Part shown: positions 18,749-29,870 of the stretch, piece by piece
Layout of the letters: each line of letters begins with the position of its first letter
Numbering within the stretch: the first letter of the stretch is position 1
Assembly (NCBI RefSeq): GCF_014650435.1
Contig: NZ_BMUY01000001.1
Span: 682,001-746,000, forward strand
Length of the DNA: 64,000 nucleotides
Origin: Streptomyces tendae
GTDB lineage: Bacteria; Actinomycetota; Actinomycetes; Streptomycetales; Streptomycetaceae
Reading direction: 5' to 3'
Notes under the pieces: model-generated
The model's database searches: none
Told to the model about the DNA's origin: nothing
What the model saw: the letters and a program-made list of their open reading frames with translations, nothing else
Made by a program: the position numbers and the translations under genes

Positions 18749-18852
18749 TCCGTCGTTGTTCCCCCTCGTGCGCTGCGCCCAGACGTACGCCGTGCGAAGG
18801 CCGTCGGCCGTGTGCACTCCCGACGACCTCCTACCTGTGAAATGGACGAATC

Positions 18853-19884
18853 ATGACGAGTCCAATCGAGATTGAGGGTGCTGAAGCCTCTTCCGTCTTG
18901 GACAAAGAGAGCGCGCCGCAGGGCGACGCCCCGAAGCCCAAGGAGCCGGAAGGGCGCAAGCCCGGCCAGTTGATGTGGGCGCGCTTCAAGCGCGACCGGG
19001 CCGGTGTGATCTCTGCCTGCGTCGTCCTGTTCTTCTTCGTGATCGCGGCGGCGGCGCCGCTGATCTCGAAGGTCTACGGCAAGGACCCGTACACGCTGTA
19101 CGGGCAGGACAACCCCGACCTCCTGGACATGTTCACCATGCCCGCCGCGCCCTTCGGCGGCATCGACGGCGACTTCTGGTTCGGCATCGAACCGGGCCTG
19201 GGCCGCGACGTGTTCACCCAGCTGCTGTACGGCATGCGCAACTCGATGGCCACCGCGCTGGCGGCGACCATCATCATGACGGTCCTGGGCGTCCTGATCG
19301 GCCTGGCCGGCGGCTACTTCGGCGGGAAGATCGACTACTGGCTCGGCCGGATCACCGACTTCTTCATGGCCCTGCCCAGCCAGCTCTTCTTCGTCGCCGC
19401 GATGCCCGTCATCACCACGGTGTTCGTCGCTCCGGACAAGGAGACGCCCACGTATGTGCGCGCCGCCGCGATCATCATCGTGCTGTCCTTCCTGGGCTGG
19501 ATGAGCATGGCCCGCATCGTCCGCGGTGCCACCATGTCGCTCCGGGACCGGGAGTTCATCGAGGCGGCGCGCATCTCCGGAGCCTCGCCCTGGCGCATCC
19601 TCCGCAAGGAACTGCTGCCCAACATCGTCACTCCGACGCTGGTACAGGCGACGCTGACGCTGCCGAGCACCATCCTCAGCATCGCGTTCCTGTCCTTCGT
19701 GGGCGTGGGATACGTCGAGCCCACGCCGGACTGGGGGCGGATGTTCGCCATCGGGGCCAACATCATCGAGCAGGACCCGTACTACATGCTCTTCCCCGGT
19801 GTAGCCATGGTGATCTTCATCGTGGCCTTCAACCTCCTCGGTGACTCGGTCCGGGACGCCTTCGACCCCAAGGGAAACCGCTGA
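18853..19884 (+). CDS. bldKA: Oligopeptide ABC importer permease BldKA (OppC/DppC type)
   Basis: A 343-residue inner-membrane permease. An acidic cytosolic N-terminus of about 50 residues leads to a first helix (GVISACVVLFFFVIAAAAPL), a long periplasm-facing loop, then five helices. The EAA loop reads EFIEAARISGASPWRILRKE, the contact site for the ATPases. The gene order permease, binding protein, permease, ATPase, ATPase matches Streptomyces coelicolor bldKABCDE (SCO5112-5116), next to typA as there. BldK imports oligopeptides, is needed for aerial mycelium formation on rich medium, and transports the antibiotic bialaphos. The ribosome site is weak. Confidence 0.88.
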   Translation: MTSPIEIEGAEASSVLDKESAPQGDAPKPKEPEGRKPGQLMWARFKRDRAGVISACVVLFFFVIAAAAPLISKVYGKDPYTLYGQDNPDLLDMFTMPAAPFGGIDGDFWFGIEPGLGRDVFTQLLYGMRNSMATALAATIIMTVLGVLIGLAGGYFGGKIDYWLGRITDFFMALPSQLFFVAAMPVITTVFVAPDKETPTYVRAAAIIIVLSFLGWMSMARIVRGATMSLRDREFIEAARISGASPWRILRKELLPNIVTPTLVQATLTLPSTILSIAFLSFVGVGYVEPTPDWGRMFAIGANIIEQDPYYMLFPGVAMVIFIVAFNLLGDSVRDAFDPKGNR

Positions 19885-19994
19885 GGACCTGGGGAGCCCC
19901 CCACATCCTCGCCCGGCCGGTTCGGCGCCGCTCAGCCCGGCCCCGGCCACGTACCAGCAGTGCTCACTACTCACAGGCAGGTGGATTCGTCCTC

Positions 19995-21797
19995 ATGAGC
20001 ATTCTCCGTAACCGCACCGCCACGGCCGCCATAGTCGCGGTCGCAGCCGGCGCCCTGACCCTCACCGCCTGCGGTGGTGGCGACAGCGACAGCTCCGCCA
20101 AGGACAACAGCAAGAAGAAGGAAGACGCCAAGTCGCAGTCGAAGCCGGTCCAGATCGGCGACGCGCAGGCGTCCACCGGCCCGGCCGCCGAGGTTCCGGG
20201 TGCCAAGCCGGGCGGTGTCGCGACCGTCTACCAGGAGGCGGACTTCTCGCACCTGGACCCGGGCCAGATCTACGTCTCCGACGGCAAGCTGCTCAGCCGC
20301 CTCATCTTCCGCGGCCTGACCCAGTACGACGAGGACGAGAACGGCAACCTGACCGTGGTGGGCGACCTCGCCACCGACGCGGGCAAGGCGTCCGACGGCG
20401 GCAAGACCTGGACGTACACCCTCAAGGACAACCTGAAGGACGCCAACGGCAACCCGATCAACTCGGCGGACATCCGCCACACGGTCGAGCGCCTGTACGC
20501 GAACTACATCACCGACGGTCCGACCTACCTCCAGCAGTGGCTGTCCGGCGACGGCACCACCTACCGCGACGCCTACGCGGGTCCGGACAAGGGCAAGCAC
20601 CTGCCCGACAACGTCCTGGAGACGCCGGACGACAAGACGATCGTCTTCCACTTCAAGGTCGCCCGCCCCGACCTCCCGCAGATGCTGACCATGCCCGGTT
20701 ACAGCGTCGTCCCGGAGGAGACGGACACCAAGGAGAAGTACGACTCCGCCCCCGTCGCCGTCGGTCCGTACAAGATCGCCGACTTCAAGCCGGGCAAGTC
20801 CATGAAGCTGGTCAAGAACACCCAGTGGGACCCCAAGTCCGACTCGGTGCGCCACCAGTACGTCGACGGTTTCAACATCGAGATGAACCACGACGACGAG
20901 GACCAGACCAAGACCCTCCTCGCCGACCAGGGCGCCGCCAAGAACGCCATGATGTTCACCGGCCAGGTCGCCACGACGCAGCTGCAGAAGGTCGTCGGCG
21001 ACAAGGACGCGATGAAGAACCGCACGATCCAGGGCTACGCCCCGTACGTGTGGCAGCTCAACTTCAACCTGGACCGCGTCAAGGACAAGAAGCTCCGTGA
21101 CGCGATCACCCTGGCCCTGCCCTCCTCCGCCGTCTTCAAGGCCGACGGCGGTGCCTACGGTGGTGAGGTCGCCAACTCGCTGATGTCGCCCACCACCCCG
21201 GGATACGACGAGTCGTTCGACCCGTTCAACCGCGCCAAGAAGCCGAACGGCGACATCGAGGCCGCCAAGAAGCTGATCAAGGAAGGCGGCTTCGAGGGCA
21301 AGAGCCTCGTCTACGCCTACGGCAACACGCCGACCCGTCAGCAGCAGGCCGTCCTGATCGCCGACGCCCTGGAGAAGATCGGTCTGGACATCCAGAAGAA
21401 GGAGATCGACTCCGCCACCTGGTACGAGCAGGTCGGCAAGGTCAAGAACGGCTACGACCTGTACATGACCGGCTGGGGCCAGGACTGGCCGTCCGCGTCC
21501 ACGGTCATCCCGCCGGTGTACGACGGCACGCAGATCCAGGACGGCGCGTCGAACTACTCGCACATCAACGACGACCACGTCAACTCGGAGATCAAGCGCA
21601 TCCAGCAGATCACCGACACGGCCGAGGCCACCAAGGCGTGGGCCGAGCTGAACGAGTACATCTCCAAGGAAGTCAACCCGGCCGCCCCGATCTACTACAC
21701 CAAGGTCTTCCAGATCTTCGGTTCGAACATCGGCGGCATCCGCTACAGCTCTGACTCGAGCTACGTGGACGTGACCCGGATCTTCCTCAAGAAGTAG
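19995..21797 (+). CDS. bldKB: Oligopeptide-binding lipoprotein BldKB
   Basis: A 600-residue extracellular receptor for the BldK importer. The signal peptide ends in lipobox LTAC, followed by GGGDSDSS and a Lys-rich linker. The mature part is a family 5 peptide-binding domain (GGVATVYQEADFSHLDPGQ at the start; YDLYMTGWGQDWP near the C-terminus). Length matches known BldKB proteins. It starts 110 bases after bldKA and is followed by a strong hairpin before bldKC, an arrangement that commonly raises binding-protein mRNA above that of the permeases. The peptide bound cannot be read from the sequence. Confidence 0.9.
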   Translation: MSILRNRTATAAIVAVAAGALTLTACGGGDSDSSAKDNSKKKEDAKSQSKPVQIGDAQASTGPAAEVPGAKPGGVATVYQEADFSHLDPGQIYVSDGKLLSRLIFRGLTQYDEDENGNLTVVGDLATDAGKASDGGKTWTYTLKDNLKDANGNPINSADIRHTVERLYANYITDGPTYLQQWLSGDGTTYRDAYAGPDKGKHLPDNVLETPDDKTIVFHFKVARPDLPQMLTMPGYSVVPEETDTKEKYDSAPVAVGPYKIADFKPGKSMKLVKNTQWDPKSDSVRHQYVDGFNIEMNHDDEDQTKTLLADQGAAKNAMMFTGQVATTQLQKVVGDKDAMKNRTIQGYAPYVWQLNFNLDRVKDKKLRDAITLALPSSAVFKADGGAYGGEVANSLMSPTTPGYDESFDPFNRAKKPNGDIEAAKKLIKEGGFEGKSLVYAYGNTPTRQQQAVLIADALEKIGLDIQKKEIDSATWYEQVGKVKNGYDLYMTGWGQDWPSASTVIPPVYDGTQIQDGASNYSHINDDHVNSEIKRIQQITDTAEATKAWAELNEYISKEVNPAAPIYYTKVFQIFGSNIGGIRYSSDSSYVDVTRIFLKK

Positions 21798-21813
21798 TCC
21801 GCACGGTCGGGAA

Positions 21814-21851
21814 TCCGGTGGTGGGCGCGCGGCGGAGCGCCCGCCACCGGA
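21814..21851 (+). terminator. Intra-operon hairpin after bldKB
   Basis: TCCGGTGGTGGGCGC (21814-21828) pairs with GCGCCCGCCACCGGA (21837-21851), a 15-bp stem with one G-T pair and an eight-base loop. It lies 17 bases after the bldKB stop. It could act as a partial terminator or an mRNA stabiliser. Confidence 0.8.
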
Positions 21852-21910
21852 CCCGGATCCCCTCCAGACCTCCCATCCGACTGCCGCAGTCCTGAGAGCA
21901 GCTGTCTGCC

Positions 21911-22888
21911 ATGCTTCAATTCCTCATTCGCCGGTCCTTCGGCGCGGTGCTGATCCTGGTGTTGATCAGTGCCTTCACCTTCTTCATGTTCTTCGCGATC
22001 CCGCAGGACCCGGCCCTGCTGGCCTGTGGCAAGAACTGCACTCCGGACGCGCTGGAGATCATCCACAAGAACCTGGGCCTCGACCAGCCGGTCACCGTCC
22101 AGTACTGGCACTTCCTGGCGGGCATCTTCACCGGTCGCGACTTCGCGGTGGGCCACTGCGACGCTCCCTGCTTCGGCGTCTCCTTCGCCAACAACCAGAA
22201 CGTCTGGGACACGATCCTCGACCGCTTCCCGCTGACCCTCTCGCTGACCGTCGGCAGCCTCGTGGTCTTCCTCGTCCTCGGCCTGGGCGCCGGCATGGTG
22301 GCCGCCAAGAAGCGCGGCACCTGGGTGGACAAGGTGTTCAGCTCCGGCTCCCTGGTCGTCAGCTCCCTCCAGATCTACTTCCTCGGCCCGCTCGTGCTGC
22401 TCCTCTTCGTGTACAGCACCGGCTGGCTGGAGAAGCCGAAGTACGTGCCGTTCTCCGAGGACGTCGCGGGCTGGTTCGCGGGCCTGTTGATCCCCTGGGT
22501 CGTCATGGCCACCATCTTCACCGCCAACTACACACGTATGAGCCGCTCGTCGATGATCGAGCAGTTGCAGGAAGAACACGTGAAGGCGGCCCGCGCCAAG
22601 GGCATGTCGGGCAACTACACCTTCTTCCGCTACGCGTGGCGCGGCTCCCTGGTCCCCATCGTCACCATCCTCGGCATCGACCTGTCCTCACTGATGGGCG
22701 GTGGCATGGTGACCGAGCTGACGTTCGGCCTGGCCGGGATCGGCCGGCTCGCGCTGGACTCCGTCACCAACAAGGACCTGCCGATGCTGATGGGCGTCAT
22801 GCTGGTCAGCGCCGCGCTCATCATCGTCTTCAACCTGATCGTGGACGCCATGTACGCAGTCATCGACCCGCGCGTGCGCCTGTCCTAG
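21911..22888 (+). CDS. bldKC: Oligopeptide ABC importer permease BldKC (OppB/DppB type)
   Basis: A 325-residue permease with six predicted helices. The N-terminal helix (FGAVLILVLISAFTFFMFF) and the following loop with FGLDQPV-like NLGLDQPVTVQYWHF are typical of OppB. The EAA loop reads EEHVKAARAKGMSGN. It pairs with BldKA to form the membrane channel. The first extracellular loop has two cysteine pairs (ACGKNC and HCDAPC), which may form disulfides. It is separated from bldKB by a hairpin and runs into bldKD after ten bases. Confidence 0.88.
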   Translation: MLQFLIRRSFGAVLILVLISAFTFFMFFAIPQDPALLACGKNCTPDALEIIHKNLGLDQPVTVQYWHFLAGIFTGRDFAVGHCDAPCFGVSFANNQNVWDTILDRFPLTLSLTVGSLVVFLVLGLGAGMVAAKKRGTWVDKVFSSGSLVVSSLQIYFLGPLVLLLFVYSTGWLEKPKYVPFSEDVAGWFAGLLIPWVVMATIFTANYTRMSRSSMIEQLQEEHVKAARAKGMSGNYTFFRYAWRGSLVPIVTILGIDLSSLMGGGMVTELTFGLAGIGRLALDSVTNKDLPMLMGVMLVSAALIIVFNLIVDAMYAVIDPRVRLS

Positions 22889-22898
22889 GAGAACCACC

Positions 22899-23960
22899 GT
22901 GACCACTCAGACCAAGCCCGAAGAGGCCCCGGCCGCCGCCGCGGGGGACTCGTTTCTCTCGGTGCGCGACCTCAAGGTCCACTTCTCCACCGAGGGCGGC
23001 GTCGTCAAGGCGGTGGACGGTCTCTCCTTCGACCTGGAGCGGGGCAAGACCCTCGGCATCGTCGGCGAGTCCGGCTCCGGCAAGTCGGTGACCAACCTGG
23101 CCGTCCTCGGCCTGCACGACCGCCGCAAGACCGCCATCGACGGATCGATCACGCTGGACGGCCAGGAGCTGACCGACGCCAGTGAGAAGCAGCTGGAGAA
23201 GCTGCGCGGCAAGAAGATGGCGATGATCTTCCAGGACGCGCTGACCGCGCTGTCGCCGTACTACACGGTCGGCCGGCAGATCGCGGAGCCGTTCATGAAG
23301 CACAACGGCGCGTCCAAGAAGGACGCCCGGGTGCGCGCCATCGACCTGCTGCAGAAGGTGGGCATCCCGCACCCGCACAAGCGGGTCGACGACTACCCGC
23401 ACCAGTTCTCCGGCGGTATGCGCCAGCGCGCCATGATCGCCATGGCCCTGTCCTGCAACCCCGACCTGCTCATCGCGGACGAGCCCACCACGGCGCTCGA
23501 CGTGACCGTCCAGGCGCAGATCCTCGACCTGCTCAAGGACCTGCAGCAGGAGTTCGGCTCCGCGATCATCATGATCACCCACGACCTGGGCGTGGTCGGC
23601 AACATGGCCGACGACATCATGGTCATGTACGCGGGCCGGGCCGTCGAGCGCGGCACGGTGCGCGAGGTGCTCAAGTCCCCGCAGCACCCGTACACCTGGG
23701 GTCTGCTGAGCTCGATGCCGAACCTCACCTCCGACGTCGACGAGCCGCTGATGCCCATCCCGGGATCGCCGCCCTCGCTGATGAACCCGCCCTCCGGGTG
23801 CGCGTTCCACCCGCGGTGCGGCTTCACCGACCTGGTCTCCGGCGAGCGCTGCTCGGGTGAGCGTCCGACGCTCCCGAACGGCCGCGCCGCCGCCTGCCAC
23901 CTGACGGGCGACCAGCGGCAGCAGGTGTTCATCGAGAAGATTCAGCCCCGGCTGGGCTGA
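22899..23960 (+). CDS. bldKD: Oligopeptide ABC importer ATPase BldKD (OppD type)
   Basis: A 353-residue ATPase. Walker A is GESGSGKS, the signature is SGGMRQR, Walker B is [12 protein letters not shown], and the switch His lies in ITHDLGVV. The C-terminal oligopeptide-transporter domain has the four-cysteine pattern found in OppD proteins that bind an Fe-S cluster (CAFHPRC, ERCSGE, AACH). GTG 22899 follows TAGGAG. It forms a heterodimer with BldKE. Confidence 0.9.
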   Translation: MTTQTKPEEAPAAAAGDSFLSVRDLKVHFSTEGGVVKAVDGLSFDLERGKTLGIVGESGSGKSVTNLAVLGLHDRRKTAIDGSITLDGQELTDASEKQLEKLRGKKMAMIFQDALTALSPYYTVGRQIAEPFMKHNGASKKDARVRAIDLLQKVGIPHPHKRVDDYPHQFSGGMRQRAMIAMALSCNPDLLIADEPTTALDVTVQAQILDLLKDLQQEFGSAIIMITHDLGVVGNMADDIMVMYAGRAVERGTVREVLKSPQHPYTWGLLSSMPNLTSDVDEPLMPIPGSPPSLMNPPSGCAFHPRCGFTDLVSGERCSGERPTLPNGRAAACHLTGDQRQQVFIEKIQPRLG

Positions 23961-23987
23961 GCGGAAACCGGCGACTGGGGCATCACC

Positions 23988-25133
<1,146 letters not shown>

Positions 25134-25156
25134 CCGGCACACGAAGGCGGCCGGAA

Positions 25157-25195
25157 AAGGGCGGCGGCGGGAGCAGGACTCCCGCCGTCGCCCTT
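25157..25195 (+). terminator. Terminator after bldKE
   Basis: AAGGGCGGCGGCGGGAG (25157-25173) pairs with CTCCCGCCGTCGCCCTT (25179-25195) over a five-base loop, a 17-bp stem with one mismatch. This separates the bldK operon from the second transporter operon. Confidence 0.9.
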
Positions 25196-25337
25196 CCGCA
25201 TGCCGCCACACCTCCCGCACCCGTCCGGAGGACACCGGCAACCCGTATGGACCGGACGGGTGTGCGCCCCCGAGTACGCCCTTCGAAGCTGGATCGGAAC
25301 GGACCGGCGGACGAGTCAGGGCACGAGGAGGCACTCC

Positions 25338-26972
25338 ATGCGCGGAGCCGAGCACGCCAAATGGGCCGCTTGCGCGGCGGCGGTAGTCCTCGCGGCGACG
25401 GCCTGCGGGGGCGGGGGCGGGGACGGAGGCAGCGGCGGCGGCAGCGGCGGCGTGCTCAGCTCCTCCTGGGGCGACCCCCAGAACCCGCTGGAGCCGGCCA
25501 ACACCAACGAGGTGCAGGGCGGCAAGGTCCTCGACATGATCTTCCGAGGGCTGAAGAAGTACGACCCCAAGACCGGCGAGGCCAAGAACATGCTCGCCGA
25601 GAAGATCGACACCTCCGACTCGCAGAACTTCACCGTCACCGTCAAGGACGGCTGGACCTTCAGCAACGGCGAGAAGGTCACCGCGCAGTCCTTCGTGGAC
25701 GCCTGGAACTACGGCGCGAGCCTGAAGAACAACCAGCGCAACGCGTACTTCTTCGCGTACATCGACGGCTACGACAAGGTGCACCCCGAAAGCGGCTCGC
25801 AGAGCGCCGACACGCTCTCCGGGCTGAAGGTGACCGGCCCGCGCACCTTCACCATCAAGCTCAACCAGAAGTTCTCCAGCTTCCCCGACACCCTCGGCTA
25901 CGCCGCCTTCGCGCCGCTGCCCAAGGCGTTCTTCGACGACCACGACGCCTGGCTGAAGAAGCCGGTCGGCAACGGCCCCTACCAGGTCGACAACTACACC
26001 CGCGGCTCCCAGATGTCCCTGCGCAAGTGGGACGACTACCCGGGGGACGACAAGGCGCAGAACGGCGGCGTGGACCTCAAGGTCTACACCGACAACAACA
26101 CCGCCTACACCGACCTGATCGCGGGCAACCTCGACCTCGTCGACGACGTCCCGGCCTCCCAGCTGAAGAACGTCAAGAACGACCTCGGCGACCGGTACAT
26201 CAACACCCCGGCCGGCATCATCCAGACCCTCGCCTTCCCGTTCTACGACAACGACTGGAACAAGTCCGGCTCGGAGAAGGTCCGCAAGGGCCTGTCCATG
26301 GCGATCGACCGCAAGCAGATCACCGACACGATCTTCCAGAACACCCGCACCCCGGCCACCGACTGGACCTCGCCGGTCCTCGGCGAGGAAGGCGGCTACA
26401 AGCCGGGCCTGTGCGGGGACGCCTGCGAGTACAACGCCGAGGAGGCCAAGAAGCTGGTCAAGGAAGGCGGCGGACTCCCCGGCGGCCAGGTCAAGATCAC
26501 CTACAACGCCGACACCGGCTCCCACAAGCAGTGGGTCGACGCGGTCTGCAACTCCATCAACAACGCCCTGGACAACGACCGCGCCTGCGCCGGGAACCCG
26601 GTCGGCACCTTCGCCGACTTCCGCAACCAGATCACCGACAAGAAGATGAGCGGCCCCTTCCGCGCCGGCTGGCAGATGGACTACCCGCTCATCCAGAACT
26701 TCCTCCAGCCGCTCTACTACACCAACGCCTCCTCCAACGACGGCAAGTGGTCCAACGAGGAGTTCGACGGGCTCGTCGACAAGGCCAACGGCCAGACCGA
26801 CACCGCCGAGGCCGTCAAGACCTTCCAGCAGGCCGAGGAGGTCGTCCGCGACAACATGGCCGCCATCCCGCTCTGGTACCAGAACGGCAGCGCGGGCTAC
26901 TCGGACCGGCTCTCCAACGTGGAGCTCAACCCGTTCAGCGTCCCGGTCTACAACGAGATCAAGGTCGGCTGA
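25338..26972 (+). CDS. Second oligopeptide-binding lipoprotein (family 5 SBP)
   Basis: A 544-residue lipoprotein. Lipobox ATAC is followed by a Gly/Ser/Asp spacer, then a family 5 solute-binding domain (SSSWGDPQNPLEPANT at the start; AGWQMDYPLIQNFLQPLYY near the end, a signature of peptide binders). It is shorter than BldKB. ATG 25338 follows GAGGAG by seven bases. It leads a five-gene operon with no gap larger than ten bases, unlike bldK where hairpin-containing gaps flank the binding protein. The corresponding S. coelicolor genes would be SCO5117-5121, placed from memory. Its peptide is unknown. Confidence 0.9.
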   Translation: MRGAEHAKWAACAAAVVLAATACGGGGGDGGSGGGSGGVLSSSWGDPQNPLEPANTNEVQGGKVLDMIFRGLKKYDPKTGEAKNMLAEKIDTSDSQNFTVTVKDGWTFSNGEKVTAQSFVDAWNYGASLKNNQRNAYFFAYIDGYDKVHPESGSQSADTLSGLKVTGPRTFTIKLNQKFSSFPDTLGYAAFAPLPKAFFDDHDAWLKKPVGNGPYQVDNYTRGSQMSLRKWDDYPGDDKAQNGGVDLKVYTDNNTAYTDLIAGNLDLVDDVPASQLKNVKNDLGDRYINTPAGIIQTLAFPFYDNDWNKSGSEKVRKGLSMAIDRKQITDTIFQNTRTPATDWTSPVLGEEGGYKPGLCGDACEYNAEEAKKLVKEGGGLPGGQVKITYNADTGSHKQWVDAVCNSINNALDNDRACAGNPVGTFADFRNQITDKKMSGPFRAGWQMDYPLIQNFLQPLYYTNASSNDGKWSNEEFDGLVDKANGQTDTAEAVKTFQQAEEVVRDNMAAIPLWYQNGSAGYSDRLSNVELNPFSVPVYNEIKVG

Positions 26973-26981
26973 GGGGGCGCC

Positions 26982-27905
26982 ATGGGACGCTATGTCGTCC
27001 GGCGGCTGCTCCAGATGATCCCGGTCTTCATCGGGGCCACGCTGCTGATCTTCCTGATGGTCAACGTGATGGGCGACCCCATCGCGGGCCTGTGCGGCGA
27101 CCGGGAGTGCGACCCGGCGACGGCGGCGCAGCTGCGGCACGAGTTCGGCCTCGACCAGCCCGTGTGGCAGCAGTACGCCACCTACATGGGCAACGTCTTC
27201 ACCGGCGACTTCGGCACTGCCTTCAACGGCCAGCCGGTCACGGAGCTGATGGGGACGGCGTTCCCGGTCACCATCCGGCTCACCATCGTCGCCATCCTCT
27301 TCGAGATCGTCGTCGGCATCATCCTCGGCGTCGTCACCGGCCTGCGCCGCGGCCGCCCCGTCGACACCGGGGTACTGCTGCTGACCCTCGTCGTCATCTC
27401 CGTGCCCACCTTCGTCACCGGCCTGCTGCTCCAGCTGCTGCTCGGCGTCAAGTGGGGCTGGATCGACCCGGCCGTCTCCTCCGAGGCTGCCTTCGGCGAG
27501 CTGATCGTCCCCGGCCTGGTCCTCGCCTCGGTCTCGCTGGCCTACGTCACCCGGCTGACCCGCACCTCCATCGCCGAGAACCGGCGCTCCGACTACGTCC
27601 GCACCGCCATCGCCAAGGGCCTGCCCCGGCACCGGGTCATCACCCGGCACCTGCTGCGCAACTCCCTCATCCCCGTCGTCACCTTCATCGGCACCGACAT
27701 CGGGGCGCTGATGGGCGGCGCCATCGTCACCGAGCGGATCTTCAACATCCACGGCGTCGGCTACCAGCTCTACCAGGGCATCCTGCGCCAGAACACCCAG
27801 ACCGTGGTCGGCTTCGTCACCGTCCTGGTCCTCGTCTTCCTCGTCGCCAACCTCGTCGTCGACCTCCTGTACGCCGTACTCGACCCGAGGATCCGCTATG
27901 CCTGA
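26982..27905 (+). CDS. Oligopeptide ABC importer permease (OppB/DppB type)
   Basis: A 307-residue permease with six helices. The opening MGRYVVRRLLQMIPVFIGAT and the FGLDQPVWQQYATY loop are typical of DppB/OppB. The EAA loop reads YVRTAIAKGLPRHR. ATG 26982 sits nine bases after the binding-protein stop, behind GAGGGGG. Its end overlaps the next permease by eight bases, which points to translational coupling. Confidence 0.92.
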   Translation: MGRYVVRRLLQMIPVFIGATLLIFLMVNVMGDPIAGLCGDRECDPATAAQLRHEFGLDQPVWQQYATYMGNVFTGDFGTAFNGQPVTELMGTAFPVTIRLTIVAILFEIVVGIILGVVTGLRRGRPVDTGVLLLTLVVISVPTFVTGLLLQLLLGVKWGWIDPAVSSEAAFGELIVPGLVLASVSLAYVTRLTRTSIAENRRSDYVRTAIAKGLPRHRVITRHLLRNSLIPVVTFIGTDIGALMGGAIVTERIFNIHGVGYQLYQGILRQNTQTVVGFVTVLVLVFLVANLVVDLLYAVLDPRIRYA

Positions 27906-28878
27906 CCAGGAGCCCTACGAGCCCGAACGCGCCATCGCCGGCACCGGCATGGGCGGCACCATGGACCTCGGCGCCAGCGAGGCGATCACGCTGGAACAGC
28001 CGCCCGGACCGGACGGCGCCGACCCGCGGGACAAGCCCCGCAGCCTGTGGTCCGACGCCTGGCACGACCTGCGCCGCAACCCCGTCTTCATCATCTCGGC
28101 GCTGGTGATCCTCTTCCTGATCGTCATCTCCCTGTGGCCGTCCCTGATCGCCTCCGGCAGCCCCCTCAAGTGCGACCTGGCCAAGGCCCAGGAAGGCTCC
28201 CAGGCCGGTCACCCCTTCGGCTTCAACGGCCAGGGCTGCGACGTCTACACCCGGACCGTCTACGGCGCCCGCACCTCGGTCGCGGTCGGCATCCTGGCCA
28301 CGCTCGGCGTCGCCGTCCTCGGCAGCGTGCTCGGCGGGCTCGCCGGGTTCTTCGGCGGCGGCGGGGACGCGATCCTGTCCCGGATCACCGACGTCTTCTT
28401 CGCCATCCCGGTCGTCCTGGGCGGCCTCGTGCTGCTCTCCGTCATCACCAGCAACACCATCTGGCCGGTCATCGGCTTCATCGTGCTGCTCGGCTGGCCG
28501 CAGATCTCCCGCATCGCCCGCGGCTCCGTCATCACCGCCAAGCAGAACGACTACGTCCAGGCGGCCCGCGCGCTCGGTGCCTCCAACTCCCGGCTCCTGC
28601 TGCGGCACATCGCGCCCAACGCCGTCGCCCCGGTCATCGTCGTGGCGACCATCGCGCTCGGCACCTACATCTCCCTGGAGGCGACCCTGTCCTTCCTCGG
28701 CGTCGGTCTGAAGCCGCCCAGCGTCTCCTGGGGCATCGACATCTCCTCCGCCGCCCCCTACGTGCGCAACGCCCCGCACGCGCTGCTGTGGCCGTCCGGG
28801 GCGCTCGCCATCACCGTCCTCGCGTTCATCATGCTCGGCGACGCGGTGCGCGACGCCCTCGACCCGAAGCTGAGGTGA
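27898..28878 (+). CDS. Oligopeptide ABC importer permease (OppC/DppC type)
   Basis: A 326-residue permease. It has a long cytosolic N-terminus (about 50 residues), a first helix VFIISALVILFLIVISLWPS, a large external loop, and five further helices. The EAA loop reads DYVQAARALGASNSRLLLRH. It overlaps the preceding permease by eight bases and is followed directly by the ATPase genes. It forms the channel with the OppB-type partner. Confidence 0.92.
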   Translation: MPDQEPYEPERAIAGTGMGGTMDLGASEAITLEQPPGPDGADPRDKPRSLWSDAWHDLRRNPVFIISALVILFLIVISLWPSLIASGSPLKCDLAKAQEGSQAGHPFGFNGQGCDVYTRTVYGARTSVAVGILATLGVAVLGSVLGGLAGFFGGGGDAILSRITDVFFAIPVVLGGLVLLSVITSNTIWPVIGFIVLLGWPQISRIARGSVITAKQNDYVQAARALGASNSRLLLRHIAPNAVAPVIVVATIALGTYISLEATLSFLGVGLKPPSVSWGIDISSAAPYVRNAPHALLWPSGALAITVLAFIMLGDAVRDALDPKLR

Positions 28879-28886
28879 GCCGTCGC

Positions 28887-29862
<976 letters not shown>

Positions 29863-29870
<8 letters not shown>

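Larger units (their letters stand above)
18000..18852. promoter_or_regulatory. Long (about 850-base) leader/promoter region of the bldK operon
   Basis: The region between the typA terminator and bldKA is unusually long. It contains, in order: CCCCGCGGGG at about 18087; the inverted repeat GTCCG-TTATA-CGGAC (18245-18259) in the lowest-GC part (18220-18420), the likely promoter zone; a TGGCCGGAAT element matching the AdpA consensus; a 40-codon frame behind a near-perfect ribosome site; and two hairpins before the bldKA start. I find no tRNA or other RNA gene. Confidence 0.5.
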
